From Sphingomonas sp. NBWT7 (GTDB lineage Bacteria; Pseudomonadota; Alphaproteobacteria; Sphingomonadales; Sphingomonadaceae): DNA of 64,000 nt. The stretch's first letter is position 1; each line of letters opens with the position of its first letter. Made by a program: the position numbers and the translations under genes. The notes beneath the pieces are model-generated. The model searched no databases. It saw nothing but the letters and a program-made list of their open reading frames with translations, and was not told where the DNA came from. The stretch is taken from positions 1,325,501 to 1,389,500 of the forward strand of contig NZ_CP043639.1 in the NCBI RefSeq assembly GCF_014217605.1, written 5' to 3'. This document shows positions 23,962-31,785 of this stretch, piece by piece.

Positions 23962-24398
23962 GCGATTTCCTTGACGAGGTAGGCGGCGCTGCCGGGGCAC
24001 AGGGATGAGAACTGGGCGGTGGCGGCGATCGGGGCGGGCGCGTCGGCGCGGCTGGCCGGCCGGTATCCCCGCGCGCGGAAGAAGTCCGCGACGGTGTTAG
24101 TCAACAGATGCAGCCGCTCGACCCCATCACGGCGGGCGAGCGCCTCGACACGCGCCACGAGCAGGCCGCCATGGCCCTGCCGCTTGCGGCTGGGCAGCAC
24201 CACGAGCGAGCGTAGCAGCCGGTCGGCACCGTCGCCTTCCAGCCCGACGAAGCCGATCGGCCCCTGTTCGTCGGACAGCCCGAAGAACGCGCGGCCGGGC
24301 CGATCGAGGTCGTCGGTGGGCAGTCCGGCGGCGTCGAGCGCCAGGCGGAGCACGTCGTGGGCTCCGCTCGCCAGCGGAGCGAAGGTCGTGCGGCTCAT
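23958..24398 (-). CDS. arsN2: GNAT acetyltransferase ArsN2
   Basis: A 146-residue GNAT protein of the ArsN2 type, recurrent in alphaproteobacterial ars operons. The acetyl-CoA loop is [20 protein letters not shown], followed by [19 protein letters not shown] and a C-terminal [12 protein letters not shown] with a Cys. ArsN proteins acetylate amino groups of arsenic-containing molecules; the substrate here is inferred from context. Overlaps both ACR3 (24395-24398) and arsH (23958-23961) by 4 bp. Confidence 0.9.
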   Translation of the reverse strand: MSRTTFAPLASGAHDVLRLALDAAGLPTDDLDRPGRAFFGLSDEQGPIGFVGLEGDGADRLLRSLVVLPSRKRQGHGGLLVARVEALARRDGVERLHLLTNTVADFFRARGYRPASRADAPAPIAATAQFSSLCPGSAAYLVKEIA

Positions 24399-25402
24399 GC
24401 GGGCACACCCTCATACCAGCGCCGCGTGCGCTTCACGATCGCGACCACGCTCAGCATCACGGGCACCTCGACCAGCGCGGCGCCGCTCTTCAGGCCGAAC
24501 AGCGAGATCGCCGCCGCCACCGCGAGCTCGAAGAAGTTGGACGCTCCGATCAGCGCGGCCGGCGCCGCGACGCACCACGCCACGCCGAGCCGGCGGGACA
24601 GCCAGTATGCGATGCCGGCGTTGAGGTAGACCTGGATGAGGATCGGAACCGCGATCAGCGCGATGACGAGGGGCTGGGCCACGATCTGCTCGCCCTGGAA
24701 GCCGAAGAGCAGGACCAGGGTGGCGAGCAGCGCGACGAGCGAGGCCGGGCCGAGCGTGCCGAGCAGCCGGTCCAGTGCGGCCTGACCTCCGCCTCCGAGT
24801 AGCGCCCGGCGGATGACCTGCGCGACGATCACCGGCACGACGATGTAGAGCACGACGGAGAGCAGAAGCGTGTCCCAGGGGACGGTCACCGAGGCGACGC
24901 CGAGCAGCAGCGCGACAAGCGGCGCGAACAGGAACACCATCAGCAGGTCGTTCAGCGCCACTTGGCTGAGCGTGTAGGTCGGTTCGCCCCCGCACAGGTT
25001 CGACCAGACGAACACCATGGCCGTGCACGGCGCCGCGGCCAGGAGGATCAGGCCGGCGATGTAGGCCTGGATCTCCCCCGCCGGCAGCAGCGGCGCGAAC
25101 AGCCAGCCGAGGAACACGGTGCCGAGCGCCGCCATCGAGAACGGCTTGACCGCCCAGTTCACGAACAGCGTAACGCCGACGCCCTTCCAATGCTGACGGA
25201 CCGAGCCGAGCGCGCCGAAGTCGATCTTGAGCAGCATGGGGACGATCATCAGCCAGATCAGTGCGGCGACCACGAGGTTCACGCGCGCGACCTCGGCCGA
25301 GGCGATCGCGGCGAAGACGCCGGGCGCCGCCTGGCCGAGCGCTATTCCCGCGACGATGCACAGCGCGACCCAGACCGACAGATATCGTTCGAAGGTGCCC
25401 AT
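24395..25402 (-). CDS. acr3: ACR3-type arsenite efflux permease
   Basis: A 335-residue, ten-helix ACR3 arsenite exporter. Conserved features are the Cys in AAPCTAMVFVWSNLCGGEP, the helix YTLSQVALNDLLMVFLFAP, and SNFFELAVAAAISLFGLKSG near the C-terminus. It moves arsenite out of the cell with the proton gradient. The ATG at 25402 overlaps the arsC stop by one base (TGATG). Longer reading frames upstream run through arsC and are not real. Confidence 0.95.
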   Translation of the reverse strand: MGTFERYLSVWVALCIVAGIALGQAAPGVFAAIASAEVARVNLVVAALIWLMIVPMLLKIDFGALGSVRQHWKGVGVTLFVNWAVKPFSMAALGTVFLGWLFAPLLPAGEIQAYIAGLILLAAAPCTAMVFVWSNLCGGEPTYTLSQVALNDLLMVFLFAPLVALLLGVASVTVPWDTLLLSVVLYIVVPVIVAQVIRRALLGGGGQAALDRLLGTLGPASLVALLATLVLLFGFQGEQIVAQPLVIALIAVPILIQVYLNAGIAYWLSRRLGVAWCVAAPAALIGASNFFELAVAAAISLFGLKSGAALVEVPVMLSVVAIVKRTRRWYEGVPA

Positions 25403-25830
25403 CAGCCCAGCCGGCGGCCGTCGGCGTCGACGACCCGCTCGCCGTCCTCCTTGGCGAACGCGCCGCGCTGCGGCTCCGGCAGGATGTCGAGGACGGCTTC
25501 GGACGGACGGCAGAGGCGCACTCCAAGCGGCGTCACGACCAGCGGCCTGTTGATCAGGACCGGGTGGGCCATCATCGCGTCGACGAGCGCGTCGTCGCTC
25601 AGCGCATCGTCGTCGAGGCCGAGCTCGGCGTAGGGCGTGCCCTTCTCGCGCAGCAGCTGACGCGGGGTGAGACGCGCGCGCTCGATGAGCTGGACGAGCA
25701 TCGCGCGCGAGGGCGGCGTCTTCAGGTACTCGATCACATGCGGCTCGATGCCGGCGTTCCGGATCATGGCCAGCGCATTGCGGGACGTGCCGCATTCGGG
25801 GTTGTGGTAGATAATTGCGTCGGTGGTCAT
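25402..25830 (-). CDS. arsC: glutaredoxin-dependent arsenate reductase ArsC
   Basis: A 142-residue ArsC of the thioredoxin-fold, glutaredoxin-coupled class. The catalytic Cys13 is in HNPECGTSRNAL. The arginines that bind arsenate lie in LINRPLVVTPLGVRLCRPSE. It reduces arsenate to arsenite, which ACR3 then exports. The C-terminal RRLG tail is slightly longer than in E. coli. 14 bp separates it from arsR. Confidence 0.95.
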   Translation of the reverse strand: MTTDAIIYHNPECGTSRNALAMIRNAGIEPHVIEYLKTPPSRAMLVQLIERARLTPRQLLREKGTPYAELGLDDDALSDDALVDAMMAHPVLINRPLVVTPLGVRLCRPSEAVLDILPEPQRGAFAKEDGERVVDADGRRLG

Positions 25831-25844
25831 GGGTCAGCTCCGGG

Positions 25845-26174
25845 TCAGCAGCAGGCGAGTTCGGCGAGCAGCGGCTCGCACAGTTCCGGCCGACTCTGGC
25901 AGCAGTCCTTGGCCAGGAAGAGCATGAGCGCGCGGAGCGCGGCGATGTCGGCTCGCTGCACGAAGTTGCGGCCGCGGCGTTCGGTCGACACGAGCCCCGC
26001 CTTCGCCAGCACGGCCAGATGCGTGGAGAAGGTGCTCTGCGACAGGGCCGCACGCTCGACCAGTTGGCCTGTCGTCAGGCCTTCCGGCTCATGCGCTACG
26101 AGCGCGCGGAAGGTGTCCAGGCGTGTCGGGTGTGCGAGGGCCGCAAGTGCGGCGAGGGCTTCGCTGTCGATCAT
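25845..26174 (-). CDS. arsR: ArsR-family arsenic-responsive repressor
   Basis: A 109-residue ArsR/SmtB repressor with a winged helix (LTTGQLVERAALSQSTFSTH) and the wing VSTERRGRNFVQR. Cysteines cluster at the C-terminal helix (KDCCQSRPELC, and a terminal CC). This differs from the classical ELCVC helix site, so arsenite is probably bound at the C-terminal cysteines, as in several alphaproteobacterial ArsR proteins. An inverted repeat at 26176-26193 lies directly at its start codon. It is downstream of a second arsR-type gene, 31 bp away. Confidence 0.93.
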   Translation of the reverse strand: MIDSEALAALAALAHPTRLDTFRALVAHEPEGLTTGQLVERAALSQSTFSTHLAVLAKAGLVSTERRGRNFVQRADIAALRALMLFLAKDCCQSRPELCEPLLAELACC

Positions 26175-26175
26175 T

Positions 26176-26193
26176 CATCGGCGATAACCGATG
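26176..26193. promoter_or_regulatory. inverted repeat at arsR start, likely ArsR operator
   Basis: A perfect inverted repeat, CATCGG-N6-CCGATG, sits 1 bp upstream of the arsR start codon, inside the spacer after the upstream arsR-type gene. A -10-like CATAAT (minus strand, 26195-26200) abuts it. The core TCGGTTAT recurs just upstream of the second arsR-type gene (near 26620), supporting a shared recognition sequence. Confidence 0.55.
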
Positions 26194-26205
26194 TATTATG
26201 CCCAA

Positions 26206-26592
26206 TCAAGAAGGATCGGCTTTTCCCGATACGACCTTTGTCGATCCCGCCGTTCGCCGCTCCCGTCCGCGCTGGCACTCGTTAAGATCGTCCTGCAGGT
26301 GGCCGCACACCTCGGCGCAGCCGTCGCAGCAGTCCTTGATCAGGAAGACCGTCAGCTGACGGATGGCGTCGGGCACGGCGCGGTAGAAGATGTTGCGGCC
26401 GGCCCGGCGCGAGGTAGCGAGCCCTGCCTGACTGAGGATCGTCAAGTGGCTGCTCATCGTGTTCGCAGGCGTGCCGGTCTTCTCGGCGAGTTCGCCGGCG
26501 GTCATTCCCTCGTCGCCCGCGCGCGCGAGGAGTGAGAAGACGGCCAGCCGGGTCGGCTGGGCCAGCGCGCTCATGATCGTGATCGCCTTCAT
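26206..26592 (-). CDS. second ArsR-family regulator
   Basis: A 128-residue ArsR-type protein with a winged helix (MTAGELAEKTGTPANTMSSH) and the wing TSRRAGRNIFYR. The C-terminal cysteine cluster KDCCDGCAEVCGHLQDD aligns with that of the neighbouring ArsR. An additional charged tail follows. It is the first gene of the ars operon. A strong GGAGG lies 10 bp before the ATG at 26592 and only 1 bp before the ATG at 26601, so the inner start is preferred. Confidence 0.87.
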   Translation of the reverse strand: MKAITIMSALAQPTRLAVFSLLARAGDEGMTAGELAEKTGTPANTMSSHLTILSQAGLATSRRAGRNIFYRAVPDAIRQLTVFLIKDCCDGCAEVCGHLQDDLNECQRGRERRTAGSTKVVSGKADPS

Positions 26593-26713
26593 CTTTTCCA
26601 TTCCTCCAGAATAACCGAAGCGACAGCCTCCGCAAGCCGCCTGTCCGGTGACCGATCCAGAACGGGACACATCAATCACATTTCGACATATCTAGAAGGG
26701 TTGAACTATCAGA

Positions 26714-26734
26714 ACCCTGTAGCTACTTCAGGGT
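26714..26734. promoter_or_regulatory. orphan MerR/CadR-type operator dyad
   Basis: A 21-bp dyad with arms ACCCTG/CAGGGT and inner AG/CT matches the operator at 21809-21827 and the CadR/PbrR consensus. It lies in the gap between arsR (26592, minus) and the gene at 26795 (plus). No merR gene adjoins it. On the minus strand a poor -35 (GCAACC, 26732-26737) and -10-like CTGATA (26707-26712) are 19 bp apart. Confidence 0.6.
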
Positions 26735-26794
26735 TGCATGACGCCTCACCGCCGGGCGGGTGCACGTGAAGGGATCGGCGGATGGAGACGACGC

Positions 26795-27556
26795 ATGGAC
26801 ATGATGACGATGTTCGATGTGCCCGCCGCGGCGGCTATGCCGCTGGTGCGATACGAAGACCCGTTGGACGACGACGCCCCGACCGACGCCGCCGTCACGA
26901 CCACGCGTCGCGGGCTGGTCCGTCTGGCGCTCGTCGCCGCCGAGACCGGCGCGCGGTTCCAGCGCGAGGCTGCTGAGCACGACCCGATGAGCTGGCTGCT
27001 CGCGCCGCGCGCCTTGTTCGGGGGAGCCAGCGCGATCGACGCGTGCCTCGCCCGGCAGGAGTGCATGCGCGGCATCCTGCTTCACGGTCTGTCGCTCGGG
27101 CTGGACGCCGACGCTGCCGACATCGACGCGCTGGTTGCGGATAGCGACGGCGGCGACGTCGGCGACGGGACGGTTACCGCCGCGCCCCAGTCAAAGCGGC
27201 CGCGCCGGGCCGACGGTCCGCACCACGACAACGTGCTCCCGTTCCGTCAGGCCGGCGGGACGCAGCCGCGGCTCTTCACGGCCACCATCGTGCATGACGA
27301 CGGCTTCGAGACCGTGCACGCCTTCCACGCGTCGTTCGCGACGGACGAGGCGGAGATCGCGGGGCGCCTCTTCATGCGGATGGGACCGGCGGCGGCGGAC
27401 GCCGCCATCGTCACCGGGTTCGACCACACGTCGCCGATCGTCGAGGCTCTCGTGTCGCAGGCGATCTGCGACACGCTGATGATGATCGACGCCGAGCCGA
27501 CGTCGCCGCTGGCGGCGGGCCTCGACCTCAACATCGAGCAGCGCTTCCTCGCCTGA
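26795..27556 (+). CDS. hypothetical protein, first of an accessory gene cluster
   Basis: A 253-residue protein of unknown family. The N-terminal part is helical (RRGLVRLALVAAETGARFQR, then DPMSWLLAPRALFGGASAID). An acidic linker follows (DADAADIDALVADSDGGDV). The C-terminal half (HHDNVLPFRQAGGTQPRLFT to the end) reads like a globular alpha/beta domain with VHAFHASFATDEAEIAGRLF. No motif of known function was recognised. The start at 26795 has GGAG 7 bp upstream. It heads a run of six plus-strand genes with no metal-related features. Confidence 0.72.
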   Translation: MDMMTMFDVPAAAAMPLVRYEDPLDDDAPTDAAVTTTRRGLVRLALVAAETGARFQREAAEHDPMSWLLAPRALFGGASAIDACLARQECMRGILLHGLSLGLDADAADIDALVADSDGGDVGDGTVTAAPQSKRPRRADGPHHDNVLPFRQAGGTQPRLFTATIVHDDGFETVHAFHASFATDEAEIAGRLFMRMGPAAADAAIVTGFDHTSPIVEALVSQAICDTLMMIDAEPTSPLAAGLDLNIEQRFLA

Positions 27557-27636
27557 TCCATTTCTGGGCGGTCGGACCCGCCGCTTGTCCGGTCCGACCT
27601 GCCCGAGGTGACGGGCTACCAAAACCGGAGACGACC

Positions 27637-28545
27637 ATGCGGGACGGGATTCCTGCGCCGGACGCGCTGTGCGCGGTCAACGGCGAAGACGACGTGCGCC
27701 TGCTGCGCCGCCTCGACGTGCGCGAGGGCGAGACCGGCGTCGGCGGGCGTATCAATACAATCATCGGCGTGGTGGTCGACGTCGAGACCAGCGGCCTCGG
27801 TGACGACGACAAGGTCATCGAGCTCGCGCTGCGCCGATTTCGTGCGGATCAGGACGGCGTGATCGTCAAGATCGACCGGGGCTATTCCTGGCTCGAGGAT
27901 CCGGGCCGCGATTTGCCCGAGGACATCGTCAGGTTGACCGGCCTGACTGACGCCGAAGTGGCGGGCCAGGTGATCGACGAGGACGCGGCTGTGCGGCTGC
28001 TGAAGTCCGCCGACTTCGTCTGTGCGCACAACGCGGTTTTCGACCGTGCGCATGTCGAGCGCCGCCTGCCGGGTGCAGCTGGCCTCGCCTGGTGCTGCAG
28101 TTGCAAGGACATCGACTGGCGGGCCGGCGGCTACGACGGACGGTCCCTCGGCTGGCTGCTCGCGCAGGCTGGCTACTTCCACGGTGCCCATCGCGCCGGC
28201 GACGACGTCGACGCGGTGATCCAGATCCTGCGGCAGCACCTGCCGAACGGCGGCACCGCGCTCGCCGAGATGCTGGCGACCGCCCGTGCGCCCAGCTGGC
28301 GCTTCCGCGCGGTCGGTGCGGCCTTCGAGCTCAAGGACGAGTTGCGCGCGAGGGGCTACCGTTGGGACGCCGCCGGCGATCCCAAGTGCTGGTGGCGGGA
28401 GGTGCCCGACGCGCGCCGCGGCGAGGAGGAATGGTGGCTGGCCGGCCACATTTACTCGATCGGCGCGAACCCCAGGGCGCTCGGGCCGATCGTCGAGCGC
28501 GTGACGTGGCACGAACGCTACGCCCCCGCGGAGCGGCCGTCGTGA
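27637..28545 (+). CDS. DEDDh 3'-5' exonuclease (DnaQ-like) with C-terminal extension
   Basis: A 302-residue protein. Residues 41-200 form an RNase-T/DnaQ exonuclease domain: Exo I VVVDVETSG (D48, E50), Exo II CAHNAVFDRAHV (D136), Exo III HRAGDD (H185, D190), the DEDDh class. It would degrade single strands or repair DNA/RNA ends. The C-terminal third holds a separate small domain (KDELRARGYRWDAAGDPKCW, then EEEWWLAGHIYS), unlike ordinary DnaQ. The N-terminal 40 residues precede the domain. Its stop overlaps the next gene by 4 bp (GTGA). Confidence 0.85.
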   Translation: MRDGIPAPDALCAVNGEDDVRLLRRLDVREGETGVGGRINTIIGVVVDVETSGLGDDDKVIELALRRFRADQDGVIVKIDRGYSWLEDPGRDLPEDIVRLTGLTDAEVAGQVIDEDAAVRLLKSADFVCAHNAVFDRAHVERRLPGAAGLAWCCSCKDIDWRAGGYDGRSLGWLLAQAGYFHGAHRAGDDVDAVIQILRQHLPNGGTALAEMLATARAPSWRFRAVGAAFELKDELRARGYRWDAAGDPKCWWREVPDARRGEEEWWLAGHIYSIGANPRALGPIVERVTWHERYAPAERPS

Positions 28546-29264
28546 GCCGCGGCCGCGGCGCGTCCGTCCGCACCTATCGGCTCACGGATCCCGCGACGGC
28601 GTCCGACCGGCAGCGGTTCAGGGAGGCCAGGGGGGCCGCGCGCGTCGCGGTCAGGGAAGCGGATCGCGAGGACCCGGGCGCGCGGCGCGCGGCCTTCCGG
28701 CAGGAGGTCGGGACGAACGTGCGCTCCGCGTCGCCCTTCCTGCTATCGCTCGTGGTTTCGGCGGGGGAGGAGATCGATCGGCTGCTCCACCGGCTCGACC
28801 CGGGGCTGCACTGGCCGCGCTACCCGGCACTGTCGTCCAACCCGGCGTCGCGCTTCCAGCGGCTGCGCGAACCGCCCCGTCGGTTCGTGATCGCCACGCC
28901 CAATGGCGACAGGGAGGCCGTGCGCCGCCGCGGCTTCGGCCACACGGTGCCGTTCATCTTCTCGCGGAGCGACTGGGCCTGTCTCGAGGTCGTCGAGCAT
29001 TCGCTTGAGGTCGAGGCGCGGATCGGTCCGGCGAGGCTGGAGACGCTCTTCGGCGTGCTGCGGGTCGAGCTCGACGCGCCGCTGCCGGACACGATCGCCC
29101 TAGCGATCCTCGGACGGCGGATCGGCGAGGTGATCGACCACCGATCGCTCCGCGGGCACCCGTGGCCGATCGTCGCTGTCGAGGAACCGCCGTCGCCGTC
29201 CTCCGGCCAGACGCTGGTCGTCGAGACCGGTTCGGTGGCCTTCCGCATGCCGTGGGTGGGCTGA
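28542..29264 (+). CDS. hypothetical protein, paralogue A
   Basis: A 240-residue protein of unknown family, GTG start coupled to the exonuclease stop. It has an Arg-rich N-terminus, then VGTNVRSASPFLLSL, a variable middle, and a conserved C-terminal half (VEHSLEVEARIGPARLETLF, LGRRIGEVIDH, GSVAFRMPWVG). The same order of elements occurs in the protein at 31010-31738. A Trp-containing motif, DWACLEVVEHS, lies just before the shared block. No catalytic residues stand out. Close pairing with an exonuclease may mean a joint role in DNA processing, which is only a guess. Confidence 0.78.
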   Translation: MSRGRGASVRTYRLTDPATASDRQRFREARGAARVAVREADREDPGARRAAFRQEVGTNVRSASPFLLSLVVSAGEEIDRLLHRLDPGLHWPRYPALSSNPASRFQRLREPPRRFVIATPNGDREAVRRRGFGHTVPFIFSRSDWACLEVVEHSLEVEARIGPARLETLFGVLRVELDAPLPDTIALAILGRRIGEVIDHRSLRGHPWPIVAVEEPPSPSSGQTLVVETGSVAFRMPWVG

Positions 29265-29380
29265 TGTGGACGCCCCCCTGCCGCGACCCGCCGACCCGGC
29301 AGCTCCGGCGATCGGTCAGATCAGCGCGGCATCCCGCCTGACCCAGCCCCCGCACTGCCGCCCATGAAGGAGACTTCCAC

Positions 29381-30244
29381 ATGTCTAAGAAGCCGATTAA
29401 GTCCACCGCGCTCGTCCCCGCCGGCCAGCGCAAGCCGCCCGCGAAGCGTAAGCCGGCGGCGCCCGCGGTCATGCCCGCCACCGCCGACACGCTGCTGCCG
29501 GTCCTCCGCTCCGAGCTCGCCGTCGCCAAGCTGGTCGGAACGGGGGGCGACGTCGCGCGCGACGAAGGCGTCGTCCTCGTCACCGGCCGCGCTTACGCCA
29601 CCCGCGAGTGCATCGTCCCCGCCGCCGAGGTCTACTACGACCGTGAGTCCCATCCCGATGGCGCGGGACAGTGGCTCGGCGAGGCCGACAAGGTCAGCTG
29701 GCGCGACGAGGCCAGCGGCTACGAGTGCATCATGCTGCGCGACACCCGTGGCGGCTTCCTCTGCGGCTACGTCGGCGTTCCGTCCGACCACCCGCTGTGG
29801 GGTTGGGACAAGGGGGCGGTGCCCGCCGACATCGGGATCGAGGTCCACGGCGGCATCACCTATGCGCGGCTGTGCCAGGCCGGACCGACCCCGGCCCGCC
29901 GCCTGGCGGTCGAGGCGCGCCGCATCTGCCACGTCGAGCTGAGCCCGGCGGTATACCACGAGGTCGCGCACGCGACGGATCACCGCGTCCAGGACCCCCA
30001 CGCGTGGTGGCTCGGGTTCAGCTGCAACCACGCTTACGATCTCATCCCCGGCGACGGGCGCCGCGCCATGCCCACGTCTTCGTCGGAACTCGCCCGGATC
30101 TATCGCGACGACGCCTATGTCGTCCGCGAGACGATCGCGCTGGCCGCGCAGCTGCGCGCCATCGCCGACGGGACCGAGGCGCCGCCGCGCGACGGACCGC
30201 CGCCGATCGGTCTCGACCCCAGCCGCGGGGGTGGCCGTGGCTGA
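29381..30244 (+). CDS. conserved hypothetical with HEVAH motif
   Basis: A 287-residue protein. After a Lys/Pro/Ala-rich N-terminus, residues 50-230 contain CGYVGVPSDHPLWGW, VHGGITYARLC and WWLGFSCNHAYDLIPGDGRR. This set is known to me from mobile-element and phage proteins of unknown role. Residues 193-201 read HEVAHATDH, which matches the zinc-metallopeptidase HExxH pattern and looks like the HELAHATGH of ArdC-type proteins. Whether it binds zinc is unproven. AAGGAG lies about 10 bp before the ATG at 29381. The next gene starts inside its last codons. Confidence 0.78.
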   Translation: MSKKPIKSTALVPAGQRKPPAKRKPAAPAVMPATADTLLPVLRSELAVAKLVGTGGDVARDEGVVLVTGRAYATRECIVPAAEVYYDRESHPDGAGQWLGEADKVSWRDEASGYECIMLRDTRGGFLCGYVGVPSDHPLWGWDKGAVPADIGIEVHGGITYARLCQAGPTPARRLAVEARRICHVELSPAVYHEVAHATDHRVQDPHAWWLGFSCNHAYDLIPGDGRRAMPTSSSELARIYRDDAYVVRETIALAAQLRAIADGTEAPPRDGPPPIGLDPSRGGGRG

Positions 30245-31010
30245 GTTCGAGCGCCATCTCGGCGAACTCCCGTGGGGCTGGTGGTTGCGCGCCGGTCCCC
30301 GTGGCCTCGAGGATGCGGGCGGCCGGACGTGGCGGAGCGTGAGGGACGCCTTCTGGCAGGGTGAACTCGGCTTCCCGCCCGTCCACTTCGCGCCCGAGCA
30401 GCACGAGCTGATGCTGCGCGTCATGACCGCGATCCACTCGGGGTGGCACGGCAGCGAGGGCCGGCACGACCTGTTCGACGGCGACATGCTGGCGTGGAGG
30501 TTCCACCAGTGCTGGCTCGCGTCGATCGGCATGATCAAGGCGTCGCCGTGGGGAAATCCGCTGGAGGGGGGACTGACCGACTTGGGCAGGTCGGTGTTGA
30601 TGATGCTGCAGGCGACACGCGAGCCGGATTTCGAGCACTTGCCCATGGCGGCGGTCATGGCGGCCGTCACGGCCGCCAAGGGCCTCGACACCGAGGCCCG
30701 CGAGCGGGCGCTGCTGACGTTCGAGCGCGAGGTGGGGTTCCGTCGCCACCTCTTCGCGCGTGAGCGCATCGGCACGCGCCACCTCGTGACGCTCACCGGC
30801 ATCACGGTCGGCGCGCGGATGCCGACGAGGAACGTCGCCTGGTCGCAGACGTTCGCCGACGCGGCGTCGCGCGACGACATGTTCGCCTGGCTGGCGGAAC
30901 GCGTCCACGCCTGGGATGCTTGGGGCGAGCTCGCCTACAACAAGGGTGCCGACGCGCTAACCCGCCATCTGCTGGCGGTGATCGTCGGGGCGGGCGGATT
31001 GTCGCGTTGA
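30237..31010 (+). CDS. hypothetical protein in coupled unit
   Basis: A 257-residue protein of unknown family with many Trp residues (LPWGWWLRAGPR, FHQCWLASIGMIKASPWGN) and a helical middle (AVMAAVTAAKGLDTEARERA). The C-terminus (RVHAWDAWGELAYNKGADAL) is also helical. No known motif was found. The GTG at 30237 (or 30231) overlaps the previous gene, and its stop overlaps the next start (TGATG), so the three genes are translated together. Confidence 0.72.
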   Translation: MAEFERHLGELPWGWWLRAGPRGLEDAGGRTWRSVRDAFWQGELGFPPVHFAPEQHELMLRVMTAIHSGWHGSEGRHDLFDGDMLAWRFHQCWLASIGMIKASPWGNPLEGGLTDLGRSVLMMLQATREPDFEHLPMAAVMAAVTAAKGLDTEARERALLTFEREVGFRRHLFARERIGTRHLVTLTGITVGARMPTRNVAWSQTFADAASRDDMFAWLAERVHAWDAWGELAYNKGADALTRHLLAVIVGAGGLSR

Positions 31011-31738
31011 TGGCGACGCGGAGATCGGGTGTCCCGGTGGCCGGTCCGGGACTGCTCGACGCCCCGACGAGTGGCGACCATCGGCGCATCCGCAACGCCA
31101 GGCGTCAGGCGCGCGCCCGCAAGCGCGAGATCGACGTGGAGCATGACGCCGCGATACTCGAGGCTTTCCGCGCCGAGATCGGCACCGCCGTCAGGTCCGC
31201 GTCGCCGTTGCTCATTTCGTTGCTGGCGATCGAGGGCGTGATGCTGGACGATGCCGTCGGGACGTTAGGCCCGCGCCCCGGTTGGCCGGCGCGCCCGCGA
31301 TTGGAGGGCCCGAAGGCGCTGCTGCCGATCCCCCATCATCTCTCCCGCCATTACATGATGGCCCGGCAGTCGCAGTTCTCATCTCGCGGTCCGACCCAGA
31401 TCACGCAGCACCCGTTGCTGTCTGGCAGGTTCAACCGTGCCGACGGCGGCCATGTCACACTCAACGTGGTCGACCATTCGCTCGAGGTCGAGGCAAGGAT
31501 CGGTCCAGCGCTGCTCGAGACGCGGTTCGGGGAACTGAGCGTCGAGCTCGACTTCGATCTGCCAGCGACGATATTCGCCGCGAGCGTCGGCCGGCTGCTC
31601 GAGGAGATCGTCGACCACCAGGCGTGGCGGGGGCGCGGTTGGCGGGTCGCGGGGACCGCCGAGGAGGAATACCCGCTGGGTCGGCGGTTGCTCGCAGTGA
31701 CGGGATCCGTCGCCTACCGGATGCCATGGGTCCGCTGA
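31010..31738 (+). CDS. hypothetical protein, paralogue A'
   Basis: A 242-residue paralogue of the protein at 28542-29264. Shared elements are IGTAVRSASPLLISLL, VDHSLEVEARIGPALLETRF, GELSVELDFDLPATI, VGRLLEEIVDH and GSVAYRMPWVR at the end. The middle regions differ in length. The copies sit as last gene of two neighbouring coupled units. No functional motif recognised. The stop lies 47 bp from the convergent nuclease gene. Confidence 0.78.
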   Translation: MATRRSGVPVAGPGLLDAPTSGDHRRIRNARRQARARKREIDVEHDAAILEAFRAEIGTAVRSASPLLISLLAIEGVMLDDAVGTLGPRPGWPARPRLEGPKALLPIPHHLSRHYMMARQSQFSSRGPTQITQHPLLSGRFNRADGGHVTLNVVDHSLEVEARIGPALLETRFGELSVELDFDLPATIFAASVGRLLEEIVDHQAWRGRGWRVAGTAEEEYPLGRRLLAVTGSVAYRMPWVR

Positions 31739-31785
31739 CGGCGGGACGACCCAACCCCGACAGGTTGTTTACGGCCGCTGACCTT

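Noticed and set aside
29381..30244. direct assignment as ArdC antirestriction protein
   Set aside because: Only the HExxH-like segment is similar; the N-terminal ssDNA-binding part of ArdC is not visible.
27637..31738. known anti-phage system with DnaQ-like nuclease
   Set aside because: No reverse transcriptase, helicase, SMC, Argonaute or TIR partner was visible, so no named system was assigned.
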